This document shows, in pieces, positions 33,678-42,336 of a DNA stretch of 64,000 nt. The DNA is from Paraflavitalea sp. CAU 1676 (GTDB taxonomy: Bacteria; Bacteroidota; Bacteroidia; Chitinophagales; Chitinophagaceae). A program made the translations under genes and the position numbers. Below the pieces are notes generated by a model. That model ran no database searches. It was not told the DNA's origin and saw only the letters and a program-made list of their open reading frames with translations. The stretch is taken from assembly GCF_029223285.1 (NCBI RefSeq), contig NZ_JARHUJ010000009.1, positions 248,001 through 312,000 on the forward strand, in the 5' to 3' direction. Within the stretch, counting starts at the first letter, position 1, and every line of letters starts with the position of its first letter.

Positions 33678-34439
33678 ATGAAAAAGAAGAATAACGAGCC
33701 AAAGGCAGATCGTGAGCCTAAACGCTTGCCGCGAAAATACCTGCCCGGCTATGCCTTTATACCCAAAGAGGGTCATTATGACGTACGCAAAGTCGGCCTA
33801 ACCCGCGATCAGGTAAAGAACGATCCCAGGTTCTATAATTCCCGGCTCCTCGCTGCACAATTTGGTAGAGCAGTGAAGTTTGCGCAAGCCTTACTGACTG
33901 CCTGCAGCAAACCCCTCGGCATAAAATGCAAGTCGGGACAGCTCACTGGCATCATAAACCGCGCATTGATGGCCGATGAATCCAATATTTTTGGCAGTGG
34001 GATACTAATGACAGAAAACCTGGCCGAGCTTATCGGTTTTGAGTTCAACGAAACAGCTCGTTTCGAAGAAGTTTGCACCCTGCCATTTTCAATTAACCCC
34101 AATACGCATAAGGGTAGCCTTTCAATAGAAGTACCTGCCTTTGTGCCCGCATACTATTTGAAGCCTCCGGCCAACGTCAGCCATGCAAGAATATGGCTGA
34201 TGAGTGCCATCTTGGATCCAATTGTATTTACGGGCACGCTCACGGCCGCTAAAACAACCTGCTTTCCCATAAAGCGCTTACAGGTATCAGCTTGCTCTCT
34301 ATCCATCCCTCCAAAAACGGAAGGCCATTTGGTGCAGGTTATCGCCCTCGGAATCCAGTGGTATGGTTATGTAAACGGTCAAAGTAGACTCAAAGAGTCG
34401 GTTGCTCCCGGCTCGCTCACGGTCATAGACGTCCACTAG
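33678..34439 (+). CDS. Unknown-family protein, copy C of three paralogs
   Basis: The 253-aa soluble protein starts with a Lys/Arg-rich stretch (MKKKNNEPKADREPKRLPRK). The family pattern follows: VGLTRDQVKNDPRFYNSRLLAAQFGRAVKFAQALL (about 39-75), NLAELIGFEFN, LSIEVPAFVPA, HARIWLMSAILDP and LGIQWYGYVNGQSRL. It follows copy B by 78 bases on the same strand and probably shares its transcript. Similarity to B is low, so the duplication is old. Function unknown. Confidence 0.73.
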   Translation: MKKKNNEPKADREPKRLPRKYLPGYAFIPKEGHYDVRKVGLTRDQVKNDPRFYNSRLLAAQFGRAVKFAQALLTACSKPLGIKCKSGQLTGIINRALMADESNIFGSGILMTENLAELIGFEFNETARFEEVCTLPFSINPNTHKGSLSIEVPAFVPAYYLKPPANVSHARIWLMSAILDPIVFTGTLTAAKTTCFPIKRLQVSACSLSIPPKTEGHLVQVIALGIQWYGYVNGQSRLKESVAPGSLTVIDVH

Positions 34440-34608
34440 CCCCGGCCCGGAAAAAAAAGTTGAAAATATTTTATGGAATCGTGTGAAGATGGAATCTTAT
34501 AGATAGCTACGCGTACATCCCAACCAAACATACTCCATCGGATCAATCTTTCCCGCCTTTCCTTTTTGAGTCACAAACCATTTTTATTAACCACAAAAAT
34601 GTAGGAGT

Positions 34609-34818
34609 ATGTGTCCAGAACAGTTTAAATACCGCAAACTCAACACTGAAGACTTTAAGACATTTTATGGCGTCGGCGACCGGCAGGCTTTACGTAATAG
34701 AAGAGCAGTAAGAATAGCATATGGACTGCAGCAAAGAAAGCCCATTCCCTTTCCCCATTTCTTTGAATTTGTAAACCTGCCCATCGAAGAGGTGGCCTTT
34801 CGCCTCGGTTGGGTCTGA
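34609..34818 (+). CDS. Unknown 69-aa protein
   Basis: A small soluble protein (MCPEQFKYRKLNTEDFKTFYGVGDRQALRNRRAVR ... IEEVAFRLGWV) with charged helices. A GGAG stretch lies just before the ATG, unusual for this genome. No family is recognised; an HTH-like fold is possible but unproven. Confidence 0.5.
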   Translation: MCPEQFKYRKLNTEDFKTFYGVGDRQALRNRRAVRIAYGLQQRKPIPFPHFFEFVNLPIEEVAFRLGWV

Positions 34819-34821
34819 TCT

Positions 34822-34848
34822 TCGTACCGGTTCGTATAAACCGAAATC
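34822..34848 (+). promoter_or_regulatory. TCGTACC-type repeat with small dyad
   Basis: TCGTACCGG followed by TTCGTATAAA resembles the last two units of the 32642-32680 repeat, and CGGTT / AACCG flanks the second unit. It lies about 85-110 bases before the next gene and may bind the same regulator. Confidence 0.35.
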
Positions 34849-34931
34849 GCTAACTGTATTTAATCTTTGTTTATGAAAAAGATCAACGATTGCAGGGTAT
34901 ATTTATACCAGCGGCTAACCCGCGCACCCCC

Positions 34932-35582
34932 ATGCCCCACAATTACCCCAAAACGCTTTTCCTGTTTGCTATAATATGGCTGGCTTCCTCGTCCGGCGCT
35001 TTTGCCCAACAATATGGCTATGATCGCCTCAGGCGGGAGATTTCACGCCAGGATATTGACTCCGCTATTATTTTTAGATTGAGCTGGGTCGGTTATGAAT
35101 CAGCGTATAAAAATGGCACCTGGTACCTCTTTTCGAAGAAGAACGGTATCTACCAGATACAGCGTTTCGATGAGAGAATGACCTATGTACCTAAAGTATT
35201 GTTCGCAGACAATCCCGTAAGTTACTTTTTCTCCCAAAAGGAGGTAATAGAGAAAGATCGCCTGATAACAGGCACCATTAATGTATTCAAAAAAGGGAGC
35301 AGCCGTCCGCAATTGCAGGAAATAGACTGGCCGCTGGTCGACCATTATTCGTACTACGAATTGGCCTGGCCCTCCGCTGATACAATCGCAAACCACCGGA
35401 TACCCACCTATTCAATCGAAAAATTGAAATGGGATGGGAAGAAGAACGAGTATTATAAAAGGAATATTAGCACAAAGCGCTATATGCTTTTGAAGAGGGT
35501 CATTGATCTCGTGGCAAAACATGAGTTCGAATGGGTTCCCTTTGTGTCCGCCGTACCAGAGATAACGTATGACTGGTTTTAG
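34932..35582 (+). CDS. Unknown secreted protein, tandem paralog 1
   Basis: The 216-aa protein has signal peptide MPHNYPKTLFLFAIIWLASSSGAFAQ; ATG at 34932 is used since the upstream extension starts with TTG and delays the signal. The mature part (YDRLRREISRQDIDSAIIFRLSWVGYES, WYLFSKKNGIYQIQRFD, VDHYSYYELAWPS, YSIEKLKWDGKKNEYYKRNISTKRYMLLKRVIDLV) aligns with the next gene product. No family is recognised; the mature protein is probably periplasmic. Confidence 0.7.
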   Translation: MPHNYPKTLFLFAIIWLASSSGAFAQQYGYDRLRREISRQDIDSAIIFRLSWVGYESAYKNGTWYLFSKKNGIYQIQRFDERMTYVPKVLFADNPVSYFFSQKEVIEKDRLITGTINVFKKGSSRPQLQEIDWPLVDHYSYYELAWPSADTIANHRIPTYSIEKLKWDGKKNEYYKRNISTKRYMLLKRVIDLVAKHEFEWVPFVSAVPEITYDWF

Positions 35583-35622
35583 CAACCTGAAGTCAACAGC
35601 TTTAAATTAACCAAAGTCCTTT

Positions 35623-36237
35623 ATGTCCCCATTTTATTATAGATCCATAATCCTGCTGGCGATTATGAGCTCGATGCTGAGCGGCAGCGCCATTGCCCAG
35701 GATCGTGTATTCACAAATGTGCAGGAAGAAATAAAACGCAAGGGTATCGACACGGCAGTCATCTACACAGCCGGCTACGTCGGTTTTTTTATCCTAAGTA
35801 AGGATACCTGTAAAAAGGAGGCAACTCGGTATCTCTTCTTTCAAAAGCAGGGTCGGCACTTTGTTCAGCGGTTTGACTTTTGTGGAACCGCGCAACCAAC
35901 CGAATTGCCTGCCGGCAACCTCGTCGGTTATTTTCTAGCTAATGCAGATTCGTTGAAAGTCGAAGAAATACAACTTCCCACCTTTAGCAAAAAGACCATT
36001 ATGCGCGGCGATAAACTCGTGGAGGAAACGGAGATACAAATTATCTCTCACCACGGTTACTACGAATTGATCCTCAAAACTGACAGGGGAGAGGTGAAAA
36101 AGCACATACCCAATTACTATCTTACTATCAAAGACGACGGCAATGGCAAAAAGAACATTTATTACGAATCCAACCTGCAAACAAAGCTATATGCACTCAT
36201 TCAGAAAATAGAGGCCTATATCAACCAAAACCGCTAA
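35623..36237 (+). CDS. Unknown secreted protein, tandem paralog 2
   Basis: The 204-aa protein has a signal peptide (1-26, ending GSAIAQD). It matches the preceding gene in order: VQEEIKRKGIDTAVIYTAGYVGF, RYLFFQKQGRHFVQRFD, ISHHGYYELILK, YYLTIKDDGNGKKNIYYESNLQTKLYALIQKIEAYI. Identity is low, so the duplication is old. It starts 40 bases after paralog 1 and is probably co-transcribed. Function unknown. Confidence 0.7.
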   Translation: MSPFYYRSIILLAIMSSMLSGSAIAQDRVFTNVQEEIKRKGIDTAVIYTAGYVGFFILSKDTCKKEATRYLFFQKQGRHFVQRFDFCGTAQPTELPAGNLVGYFLANADSLKVEEIQLPTFSKKTIMRGDKLVEETEIQIISHHGYYELILKTDRGEVKKHIPNYYLTIKDDGNGKKNIYYESNLQTKLYALIQKIEAYINQNR

Positions 36238-36316
36238 AATCGCACCCCTTCCCCTTTAACAGAAACCCAACATATTTTTGACTATTTTCGCGCCTGCGGC
36301 AACGCGTACAAACGGC

Positions 36317-36697
36317 ATGAAGGCAACAGTCAAAAATAGAGCTAAACAATTGATACTCCGTACTTCCTTGTGGGTGCTGAGCGCCCTGTTGATGCTCTCC
36401 GCGTCCTCCGCCTCCGCTGCCGATTCCCTGTTCCAGCAGGCAATATTGGTCCATTGGGCTGGGCACCAGCCCGCTACCCCGGCCGAAGCCCAGGAATCCG
36501 CAGGAGCCAATAACGAACTCCACCATGCGGAGCGCAAAGCGCCCCGGATCAGGGTCGTCAACCGTTATTCCCCCTTTGTTCCAAAGACAACATACACCAT
36601 CGAAGCACTCGCTTCCCCACACGTAGGTACCCACGGTCCAGGCGCCCTCATGCGTCCTGCCTACTACAGGTTCCTCTTCCGCTACAAACCATTTTGA
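36317..36697 (+). CDS. Unknown secreted protein, 126 aa
   Basis: A small protein with a basic n-region, a hydrophobic stretch and a cleavage site (LWVLSALLMLSASSASAAD, about residues 17-35); ATG at 36317 is chosen since it directly starts the signal peptide. The mature part is Ala/His/Pro-rich (HWAGHQPATPAEAQ, HVGTHGPGALMRPAYYRFLFRYKPF) and has no recognised domain. A TATTTTTG promoter-like word lies at 36273-36280, 37 bases upstream. Confidence 0.6.
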   Translation: MKATVKNRAKQLILRTSLWVLSALLMLSASSASAADSLFQQAILVHWAGHQPATPAEAQESAGANNELHHAERKAPRIRVVNRYSPFVPKTTYTIEALASPHVGTHGPGALMRPAYYRFLFRYKPF

Positions 36698-36826
36698 TTC
36701 AGTAAGCCCATAGGCATTCCCCCGCAGCTACCTCCATCCGGAGGCACGCAGCCTTATTGTTGCAACTGTCAACACCCAAGGCACAACACACAATGCACGC
36801 TAACTACCACGCAAATTCACTGAATC

Positions 36827-37147
36827 ATGAAATGTCCCCATTGCAACGAAACCTTGCTCATGACCGAAAGGCACAACATAGAAATAGATTATTGCCCGCA
36901 GTGCCGCGGCGTCTGGCTCGATAAAGGCGAGCTCGACAAAATGCTCGACTATGTAGAAGAAAGATCCAAAGGCGCACAGCCCAACCAGCAAAGTCAGCAA
37001 CAAAGTCAGCAACAAAACGAACAGAATTATCACCACAAGCGTTACGATGACGACCATAAGTACCGCGACGATCACTATAAACAGCAGCAGCCCTATAACC
37101 AGCGTAAAAAGAAAGGTTTCCTGGGCGATCTGTTCGATTTCGACTAA
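36827..37147 (+). CDS. TFIIB-type zinc-ribbon (zf-TFIIB) protein
   Basis: The 106-aa protein begins with a zinc ribbon MKCPHCNETLLMTERHNIEIDYCPQCRGVWLDKGELDKML, four cysteines in two CPxC pairs (residues 3/6 and 23/26), the zf-TFIIB pattern of bacterial unknown proteins. A Gln/His/Asp-rich low-complexity middle (about 50-90) and a GFLGDLFDFD end follow. Nucleic-acid binding is possible but not shown. It precedes dedA by 44 bases and may share its transcript. Confidence 0.8.
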   Translation: MKCPHCNETLLMTERHNIEIDYCPQCRGVWLDKGELDKMLDYVEERSKGAQPNQQSQQQSQQQNEQNYHHKRYDDDHKYRDDHYKQQQPYNQRKKKGFLGDLFDFD

Positions 37148-37191
37148 CAACGAAATGTCACCAATAGCAAAAACTTAAAACAAAGAGAAAT

Positions 37192-37851
37192 ATGTCCACC
37201 TGGCTGGAATTGTTCCATAACCTCACCAACCCTGCATGGATCATGGCCCACGGAGGCCTCTACATAGTGGTGTTCATCATATTTGCCGAAACAGGGCTCT
37301 TCGCCGGCTTCTTCCTGCCGGGCGATACCCTGCTTTTCATTGCCGGTATGATCATCGCACAAACTGTCGGCGCCGACGCGGCCCCCATATTGCACCTGCT
37401 GTATTGGGTACTGCTCATCGCTGCGGCGGCCATAGTAGGCAATTATGTCGGTTATTGGTTCGGGAAACGATCCGGCGAGTACCTCATGAAACGGCGCGAC
37501 ACCTGGATCTTTAAAAAGAAGTACCTGGTGCAGGCACAGGATTTTTACACCAAGAGGGGAGGGGCCGCCATCATCATCGCGCGCTTCCTGCCCATCGTCC
37601 GTACCTTTGCACCCATCGTGGCCGGCATGGTCAAGATGAACCCGGGTAAGTTCTCCCTGTTCAATATCATCGGAGCACTGGCCTGGTCAGGGTCCATCGT
37701 TACCGCCGGCTTCCTGCTTGGCGAAAACGCCTGGGTACAAGACAACCTCGATAAGGTCATTATCGGTATTGTGGTCCTCACCACAGCGCCGGTAGCCATC
37801 AAAATGATCGCCGCCCGTAGAAAGAAACAGCCCGTGCCGGTGGAACGATAA
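37192..37851 (+). CDS. DedA-family inner membrane protein
   Basis: The 219-aa membrane protein has the SNARE-associated/DedA core: GLFAGFFLPGDTLLFIAGM (about 41-59), NYVGYWFGKRSGE, ARFLPIVRTFAPIVAGMVKMN (about 131-151) and four to five hydrophobic helices. DedA proteins act as proton-driven lipid-carrier transporters, for example undecaprenyl-phosphate flipping or polymyxin resistance. The Arg and Pro of RFLPIVRTF are the conserved functional residues. TerC follows by 11 bases. Confidence 0.9.
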   Translation: MSTWLELFHNLTNPAWIMAHGGLYIVVFIIFAETGLFAGFFLPGDTLLFIAGMIIAQTVGADAAPILHLLYWVLLIAAAAIVGNYVGYWFGKRSGEYLMKRRDTWIFKKKYLVQAQDFYTKRGGAAIIIARFLPIVRTFAPIVAGMVKMNPGKFSLFNIIGALAWSGSIVTAGFLLGENAWVQDNLDKVIIGIVVLTTAPVAIKMIAARRKKQPVPVER

Positions 37852-37862
37852 ACCAACCAATT

Positions 37863-38666
37863 ATGCCCGATTTTATAATTCCCAATTTCGCCGATCCCGC
37901 CGTCTGGATAAGCCTCGTTACGCTTTGCTTTCTGGAGATCGTATTGGGTATCGATAACATCATATTCATTTCAATCGTGGCAGGTAAACTGCCGCTGGAG
38001 AAACAACGCAAAGCGCGCAACACCGGGCTGCTCCTGGCCATGGTGTTTCGCGTATTGCTGCTATTATCCATCAACTGGATCATCGGACTCAAAGAGCCAG
38101 TCCTCACCCTGCCTCACGTAAGGGGCCTCAGCGACGGACCGCTCGACCTTAGTTGGAAAGACCTTATACTCATTGCCGGGGGTATCTTCCTCATCGTAAA
38201 AAGTACCCTCGAAATACATCACAAGCTGGTAAAGAGGGAGGGAGATGAACATCAGAAACAGATCAAGGGAGGCAATTCCGTATCCTCCATACTCTTGCAG
38301 ATTATATTGGTCGATGCCGTGTTCTCGTTCGATTCCATCCTTACAGCGGTGGGCCTGGTAGAGAATGTACTCATCATGATCATCGCGGTGATCGTTTCTA
38401 TTGGGGTGATGATGCTCTTCGCCGGACCGGTAACCCGCGTCATCAACAAGCAGCCTACTTTGCAAATGCTGGCCCTGTCGTTCCTCGTAGTGATTGGGGT
38501 AGTGCTGGTAGCGGGCGGCTTCCACCAGGAAGTAGCCAAGAGCATCATTTACTCCTGTTTGGCCTTCTCATTGGGGGTGGAAATGCTCAACATCAGGTTG
38601 CGCGGCAAGCAGCAGAATATCCAGCTCAATACGCCCGGCGACACCCCCGGACAGGATAATAAGTAA
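37863..38666 (+). CDS. TerC-family membrane protein
   Basis: The 267-aa protein has seven or more hydrophobic helices and the TerC motifs LEIVLGIDNIIFISIVAGKLP (about 20-40, with the conserved acidic pair) and ILVDAVFSFDSILTAVG (about 148-164). TerC/Alx proteins export Mn2+ or other metals. The segment between (about 118-140) is cytoplasmic and charged. It forms a small unit with dedA and is closed by a terminator. Confidence 0.9.
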   Translation: MPDFIIPNFADPAVWISLVTLCFLEIVLGIDNIIFISIVAGKLPLEKQRKARNTGLLLAMVFRVLLLLSINWIIGLKEPVLTLPHVRGLSDGPLDLSWKDLILIAGGIFLIVKSTLEIHHKLVKREGDEHQKQIKGGNSVSSILLQIILVDAVFSFDSILTAVGLVENVLIMIIAVIVSIGVMMLFAGPVTRVINKQPTLQMLALSFLVVIGVVLVAGGFHQEVAKSIIYSCLAFSLGVEMLNIRLRGKQQNIQLNTPGDTPGQDNK

Positions 38667-38692
38667 TTATTAAGTCTTAACTCCGTAAATAG

Positions 38693-38725
38693 CGGCAAGT
38701 CTACCCAGACTTGCCGTTTTCGTTT
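38693..38725 (+). terminator. Intrinsic terminator after terC
   Basis: A perfect 10-bp stem CGGCAAGTCT / AGACTTGCCG with a 4-base loop, followed by TTTTCGTTT. Confidence 0.93.
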
Positions 38726-38772
38726 AGGCATACTATCTTGCCGGCAAATCCCCATTTCCCCGCTTCGCAGAT

Positions 38773-39315
38773 ATGACCCTAAAACTAACCCACACAACAG
38801 GCGTAAAAATAGACGGTAAAAAGTGCACCGTATACCAACTATTTGAAGAAGGTGTGCTCGTAGGCGAGTACTGCTCGTCTGGTAAGCGCACTTTTATTAA
38901 GTATAACGATACAACGATCGAGATAAGGGATGTCGCACCTTGGTATAGTGCGACGGATATAGTATTTGTGGATCCAGGAACAGAAACGACAGTAGGCAAT
39001 TATTACAAGCCAGGGTACCGGTACGAGGAAAGTCCTTTCGTATTCTTGCTAAACGAAGAGGAGTGGATAGTACGGGAAATGACACCCAGAGAATTGGAAG
39101 CCCGGTCTGCGTCGTATTGGGGCGGTTATACAATGAGTTCGGGCCACGACAAATGGATGGACTGTACATTCAGCCACCCGCCACCTCAGGATAGTATTTG
39201 GGGGCCTTACATCGAAAGAGTTGGTACCATTGAAGCCAATGGCCGCTATCTGGCGCCTATACTCCTGAGTATTTTTGTTTTTACGAAGATTGAAGACCGG
39301 AAAAATAGTGATTGA
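38773..39315 (+). CDS. Unknown cytoplasmic protein, 180 aa
   Basis: A soluble beta-rich protein without signal peptide (MTLKLTHTTGVKIDGKKCTVYQLFEEGVLVGEY). Two-thirds along it has EEWIVREMTPRELEARSASYWGGY. No family is recognised. The stop is 3 bases from the stop of the convergent gene at 39319. Confidence 0.6.
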   Translation: MTLKLTHTTGVKIDGKKCTVYQLFEEGVLVGEYCSSGKRTFIKYNDTTIEIRDVAPWYSATDIVFVDPGTETTVGNYYKPGYRYEESPFVFLLNEEEWIVREMTPRELEARSASYWGGYTMSSGHDKWMDCTFSHPPPQDSIWGPYIERVGTIEANGRYLAPILLSIFVFTKIEDRKNSD

Positions 39316-39318
39316 GTT

Positions 39319-39723
39319 TTATGCCTTCGCCGCCTTCTTTCCCAAGGAGCCTGAAGCTTTCCCCTTCTCCGCATTCTTCTTCAGCTGATATTTCACCATC
39401 TTTTTCACCAGCTCCAGCGGCATAGGCTTATCCAGTGGAAACTGCACAGATCCCCGCCCTGTCTTATAACCCGCCAGGTCTTTTTCAAAAGCCTTCACGC
39501 CCGTAGGGGCCGGGTAAAAGCCAATATGGTTTTTGAAAGCGGCAAACAGTGCCAGGTGCCCGTTGAGGATAAACGCCGGCATGGCATAGCGGATCGCTTC
39601 TTCCGCACCCGGCGCAATCTCACGCACCGTGCGTCGCAACGATTGCAACGCCGCTTGCACCTCCTTCGGAAACGAAGCGATATAAGTATCGATGTCCGGG
39701 GCAACTTTACTCATGGTAGCCAT
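39319..39723 (-). CDS. DUF1801 / YdhG-like protein (iron-chaperone-type)
   Basis: The 134-aa protein shows the DUF1801 pattern: IDTYIASFPKEVQAALQSLRRTVREIAPGAEEAIRYAMPAFILNGHLALFAAFKNHIGFYP (about 11-70), VKAFEKDLAGYKTGRGSVQFPLDKPMPLELVKKMVKYQL. The C-terminal tail is Lys/Ala-rich. Related proteins include frataxin-like iron chaperones in Bacillus, but biochemical role in this phylum is unproven. Met4 (39714) is an alternative start. Confidence 0.87.
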   Translation of the reverse strand: MATMSKVAPDIDTYIASFPKEVQAALQSLRRTVREIAPGAEEAIRYAMPAFILNGHLALFAAFKNHIGFYPAPTGVKAFEKDLAGYKTGRGSVQFPLDKPMPLELVKKMVKYQLKKNAEKGKASGSLGKKAAKA

Positions 39724-39980
39724 AGCAAATATGTTTACGGTGAAGAATCCCTATAAAGCTACGATAGTCAAGCAAGGGACGGCCGGCCGGGTGCGACTAA
39801 TTCGAGGTCCTTTGCGACAATTTTAAAACCCCTGCCATCCACCGGCAATCAGGTATAATCCAGACAATGACCAACCGCCTCATCAGGCATTTCAGTCCCG
39901 CATTTGAGCATTTCATACAAACTAACCCCGCCTCCCCACCACCGCACGGATAGTTTTAGGTCAAATAATGCTAACCTTAC

Positions 39981-41351
39981 ATGCGAAAAATGCTAAGCAC
40001 CTTGCTTTTCGGAGCTATACTCATTGTTTCCTGCAGCAAGAACAACAAAGCAGACGATAAGGATGACATAGCAACCCAGCCAATGATCACGCCGCACGGA
40101 GCCGCCACAGGCCCGCTCGTGTCGGCCAGCATCGGCGCGCAGGGCGGTCAGCTCGCTACGGCCGATGGGCGCATGAAGATCATCGTACCAGCCGGAGCAG
40201 TCACAACGGCGCAAAACTTCGGCATACAACCGGTGGAGAGTACCTTTCGCCCCGGCAAACCAACCAACCGCTCCTTCCGGCTCTATCCCGAAGGCACCAC
40301 CCTCAGTAAGCCCGTAACCGTCGTCATCCAATACGATCCTGCCGAGATCACTAAAGGAGTAGAGGATATTCTGCAGGTAGCCACCCAGGATGCAACCGGC
40401 ACCTGGAAACCCCTGCCCACGGCACTTGACAAAGCCGCACACACACTTACAGTACAAACTACCCATTTCAGCGACTTCGACTTCTATGATCAGTTCGAAT
40501 TATTTTCCAATGAAGTAGCAGCATTGGCAGGTGAAAAAGTGATGTTTAAGATCGGCTATCAGAATGCCACGGATGACGGCATGCTTGCGCCGCTTGTCCC
40601 ATATATAGATCCCGAATTTGACAATGGCAAAGGGAATGCCTATTTGCCTATTACAAGATCACAGGTAACGGCAGTGTCATGGAGAGTTGTTGATGGGGGA
40701 GGCACAATCGTAGCGAAAAACAACGGCTACGGTATTGATGGAGATGCCCAATACCAGGCGCCCGCAAAGATCGAAAGCCCAAAGGAAGTCATTATCGAAG
40801 CAACGCTCGATGGAAACGTGCCTATCCCCGATCCTTCAGTACCAGGTGGAATGCGGAAGCTCGGCAGGCTCATCATACAAAAAACGATCACACTCGTACC
40901 CGAAAGTTCAGTCTTCCTTACTTTCGACGGAAAAGAGTACTGGCTCAATGATGGCGCGTATGGTGCCGCCGAAAATGGGCAAACGTCGGTCGGTAGCTCA
41001 AACGGAAATGTAAATATGAGCTTCTCCCTCAATGTGGGCGCCATAAGTACAGGAGGGTATTCTTGCGGTAAAACTGGACCAGGCAGTGGTAAAGCATTTA
41101 TTGCCGTTAGTTATGATGTCTCCGGAGGTAACACGGTCGTAGCTGCAACGAATTATTGTGTAATGGAAGGAAGTGGATCTGTCCCTAAATATTCAGGCGG
41201 AACCCTCAACATCACCCGTTTGGGGCCAGTCGGCGGAATGATCGAAGGAACCTGGTCCGGCCCCGTGTACGTTCAAAAACCCAATGCTGGCGAATGTCAG
41301 TACGAAGCTAAAAACCTCACCGCACGTTTTTACGTCAAGCGGCTGCAATAA
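39981..41351 (+). CDS. ZU5-like lipoprotein, paralog 1
   Basis: The 456-aa lipoprotein (MRKMLSTLLFGAILIVSC, lipobox Cys18) has a ZU5-like beta domain (about 50-115: SIGAQGGQLATADGRMKIIVPAGAVTTAQNFGIQPV, YPEGTTLSKPVTVVIQYDPAEI), a second domain with TLTVQTTHFSDFDFYDQFELFSN, an Ig-like region with VSWRVVDGGGTIVAKNNGYGIDGDAQYQAP, and a C-terminal beta domain ending SGGTLNITRLGPVGGMIEGTWSGPVY. Two paralogs follow at 42337 and 43928. A CGGATAGTTTTA word about 35 bases upstream resembles that before the other copies. Probably surface exposed; role unknown. Confidence 0.8.
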   Translation: MRKMLSTLLFGAILIVSCSKNNKADDKDDIATQPMITPHGAATGPLVSASIGAQGGQLATADGRMKIIVPAGAVTTAQNFGIQPVESTFRPGKPTNRSFRLYPEGTTLSKPVTVVIQYDPAEITKGVEDILQVATQDATGTWKPLPTALDKAAHTLTVQTTHFSDFDFYDQFELFSNEVAALAGEKVMFKIGYQNATDDGMLAPLVPYIDPEFDNGKGNAYLPITRSQVTAVSWRVVDGGGTIVAKNNGYGIDGDAQYQAPAKIESPKEVIIEATLDGNVPIPDPSVPGGMRKLGRLIIQKTITLVPESSVFLTFDGKEYWLNDGAYGAAENGQTSVGSSNGNVNMSFSLNVGAISTGGYSCGKTGPGSGKAFIAVSYDVSGGNTVVAATNYCVMEGSGSVPKYSGGTLNITRLGPVGGMIEGTWSGPVYVQKPNAGECQYEAKNLTARFYVKRLQ

Positions 41352-41379
41352 ATAGATTAGGCTGAACCGTCACGAACGC

Positions 41380-42156
41380 CTACTTTTTTAATCCCAGCTT
41401 TCGCAGCACGCCGCCGAGCCAGCCCTTGCCATTGGAGACCGGCGGCGTGTTCTGTTTTGGAACAGGAGGAGCAGGCACTGGCGGAATCGCAGTATCCCCT
41501 GTCAGGTCATTGAGTGCTGCAGCCTCCTTCGGTTTTCTGTATTTCCGGAACTCCGTATGTACATACAGGTCTTCTGCCACATCCATATGCAGCGTTACAC
41601 CCAAATGCCGCCTTGCCACGCCAAACGTAAAATCTTCCATCAGGCATTCCTCTGTATATTCATAATCGCCCTGCTTGTTCTTGAACAGCAATTCACCATT
41701 TACCATCGATGAAGAAGCATAGATGGCTTCTTCCTCTGGCAGCCTGACTCCGTATTCAACCCTGTCATAGCCACTCGCAATACACTTATACCGCAACCTT
41801 TGGCCTTCTTTTACCAGGCTGTAATAGTTGGCATTGGCAGCACTGGCGCAGGCCGTCGTCAGGATTTCCGAATGTGGAAACAACCTGGTCAGGCCGGCCT
41901 CGTAGGGTAGCAGGCTCTCAAAGTCCTGGTAATAGTCCAGCTTCCCGGTAAGTGTACAATCATCCGCCAGCACCAGGTGATGATTATAATAGCCTATCCA
42001 GATGGTCTGCCAGCCCGGGCATAAGTTCAGTCCATGTGCAACGCCGTCAGCTTCATAATCTCCAAGCCCGATATGTTCCAGGATAACGCGGTCGCTTACA
42101 GGCTCCGCAGGCAGGTTGTTGATGGTGATCAGTGAGCTGTTGTAGCCCATATGCAA
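41380..42156 (-). CDS. Unknown 258-aa protein between ZU5 paralogs
   Basis: A soluble protein without signal peptide that has no recognised family: N-terminal LNLCPGWQTIWIGYYNHHLVLADDC (about 44-68), a central SEILTTACASAANANYYSLVKEGQRLRYKC part, and a Pro-rich C-terminal segment (IPPVPAPPVPKQNTPPV) ahead of a basic GWLGGVLRKLGLKK end. It is transcribed against the flanking lipoprotein genes and may be a later insertion between the duplicates. Confidence 0.65.
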   Translation of the reverse strand: MHMGYNSSLITINNLPAEPVSDRVILEHIGLGDYEADGVAHGLNLCPGWQTIWIGYYNHHLVLADDCTLTGKLDYYQDFESLLPYEAGLTRLFPHSEILTTACASAANANYYSLVKEGQRLRYKCIASGYDRVEYGVRLPEEEAIYASSSMVNGELLFKNKQGDYEYTEECLMEDFTFGVARRHLGVTLHMDVAEDLYVHTEFRKYRKPKEAAALNDLTGDTAIPPVPAPPVPKQNTPPVSNGKGWLGGVLRKLGLKK

Positions 42157-42336
42157 GGAGGTTAGGGTGAAGCATTAAAGTAGTCATTTTTTTACATCGC
42201 TGCAAGTCAAAGCCCGCGCCACATAAATACCTGTCAACGGTAGCCGAGATCATTTCAGCATTCCGTTCCATCATCTTGATCATCTCCCGGTCATATATCC
42301 CCCGGCTGCCGATAGCTTTACTCCCAAAACGACCGT

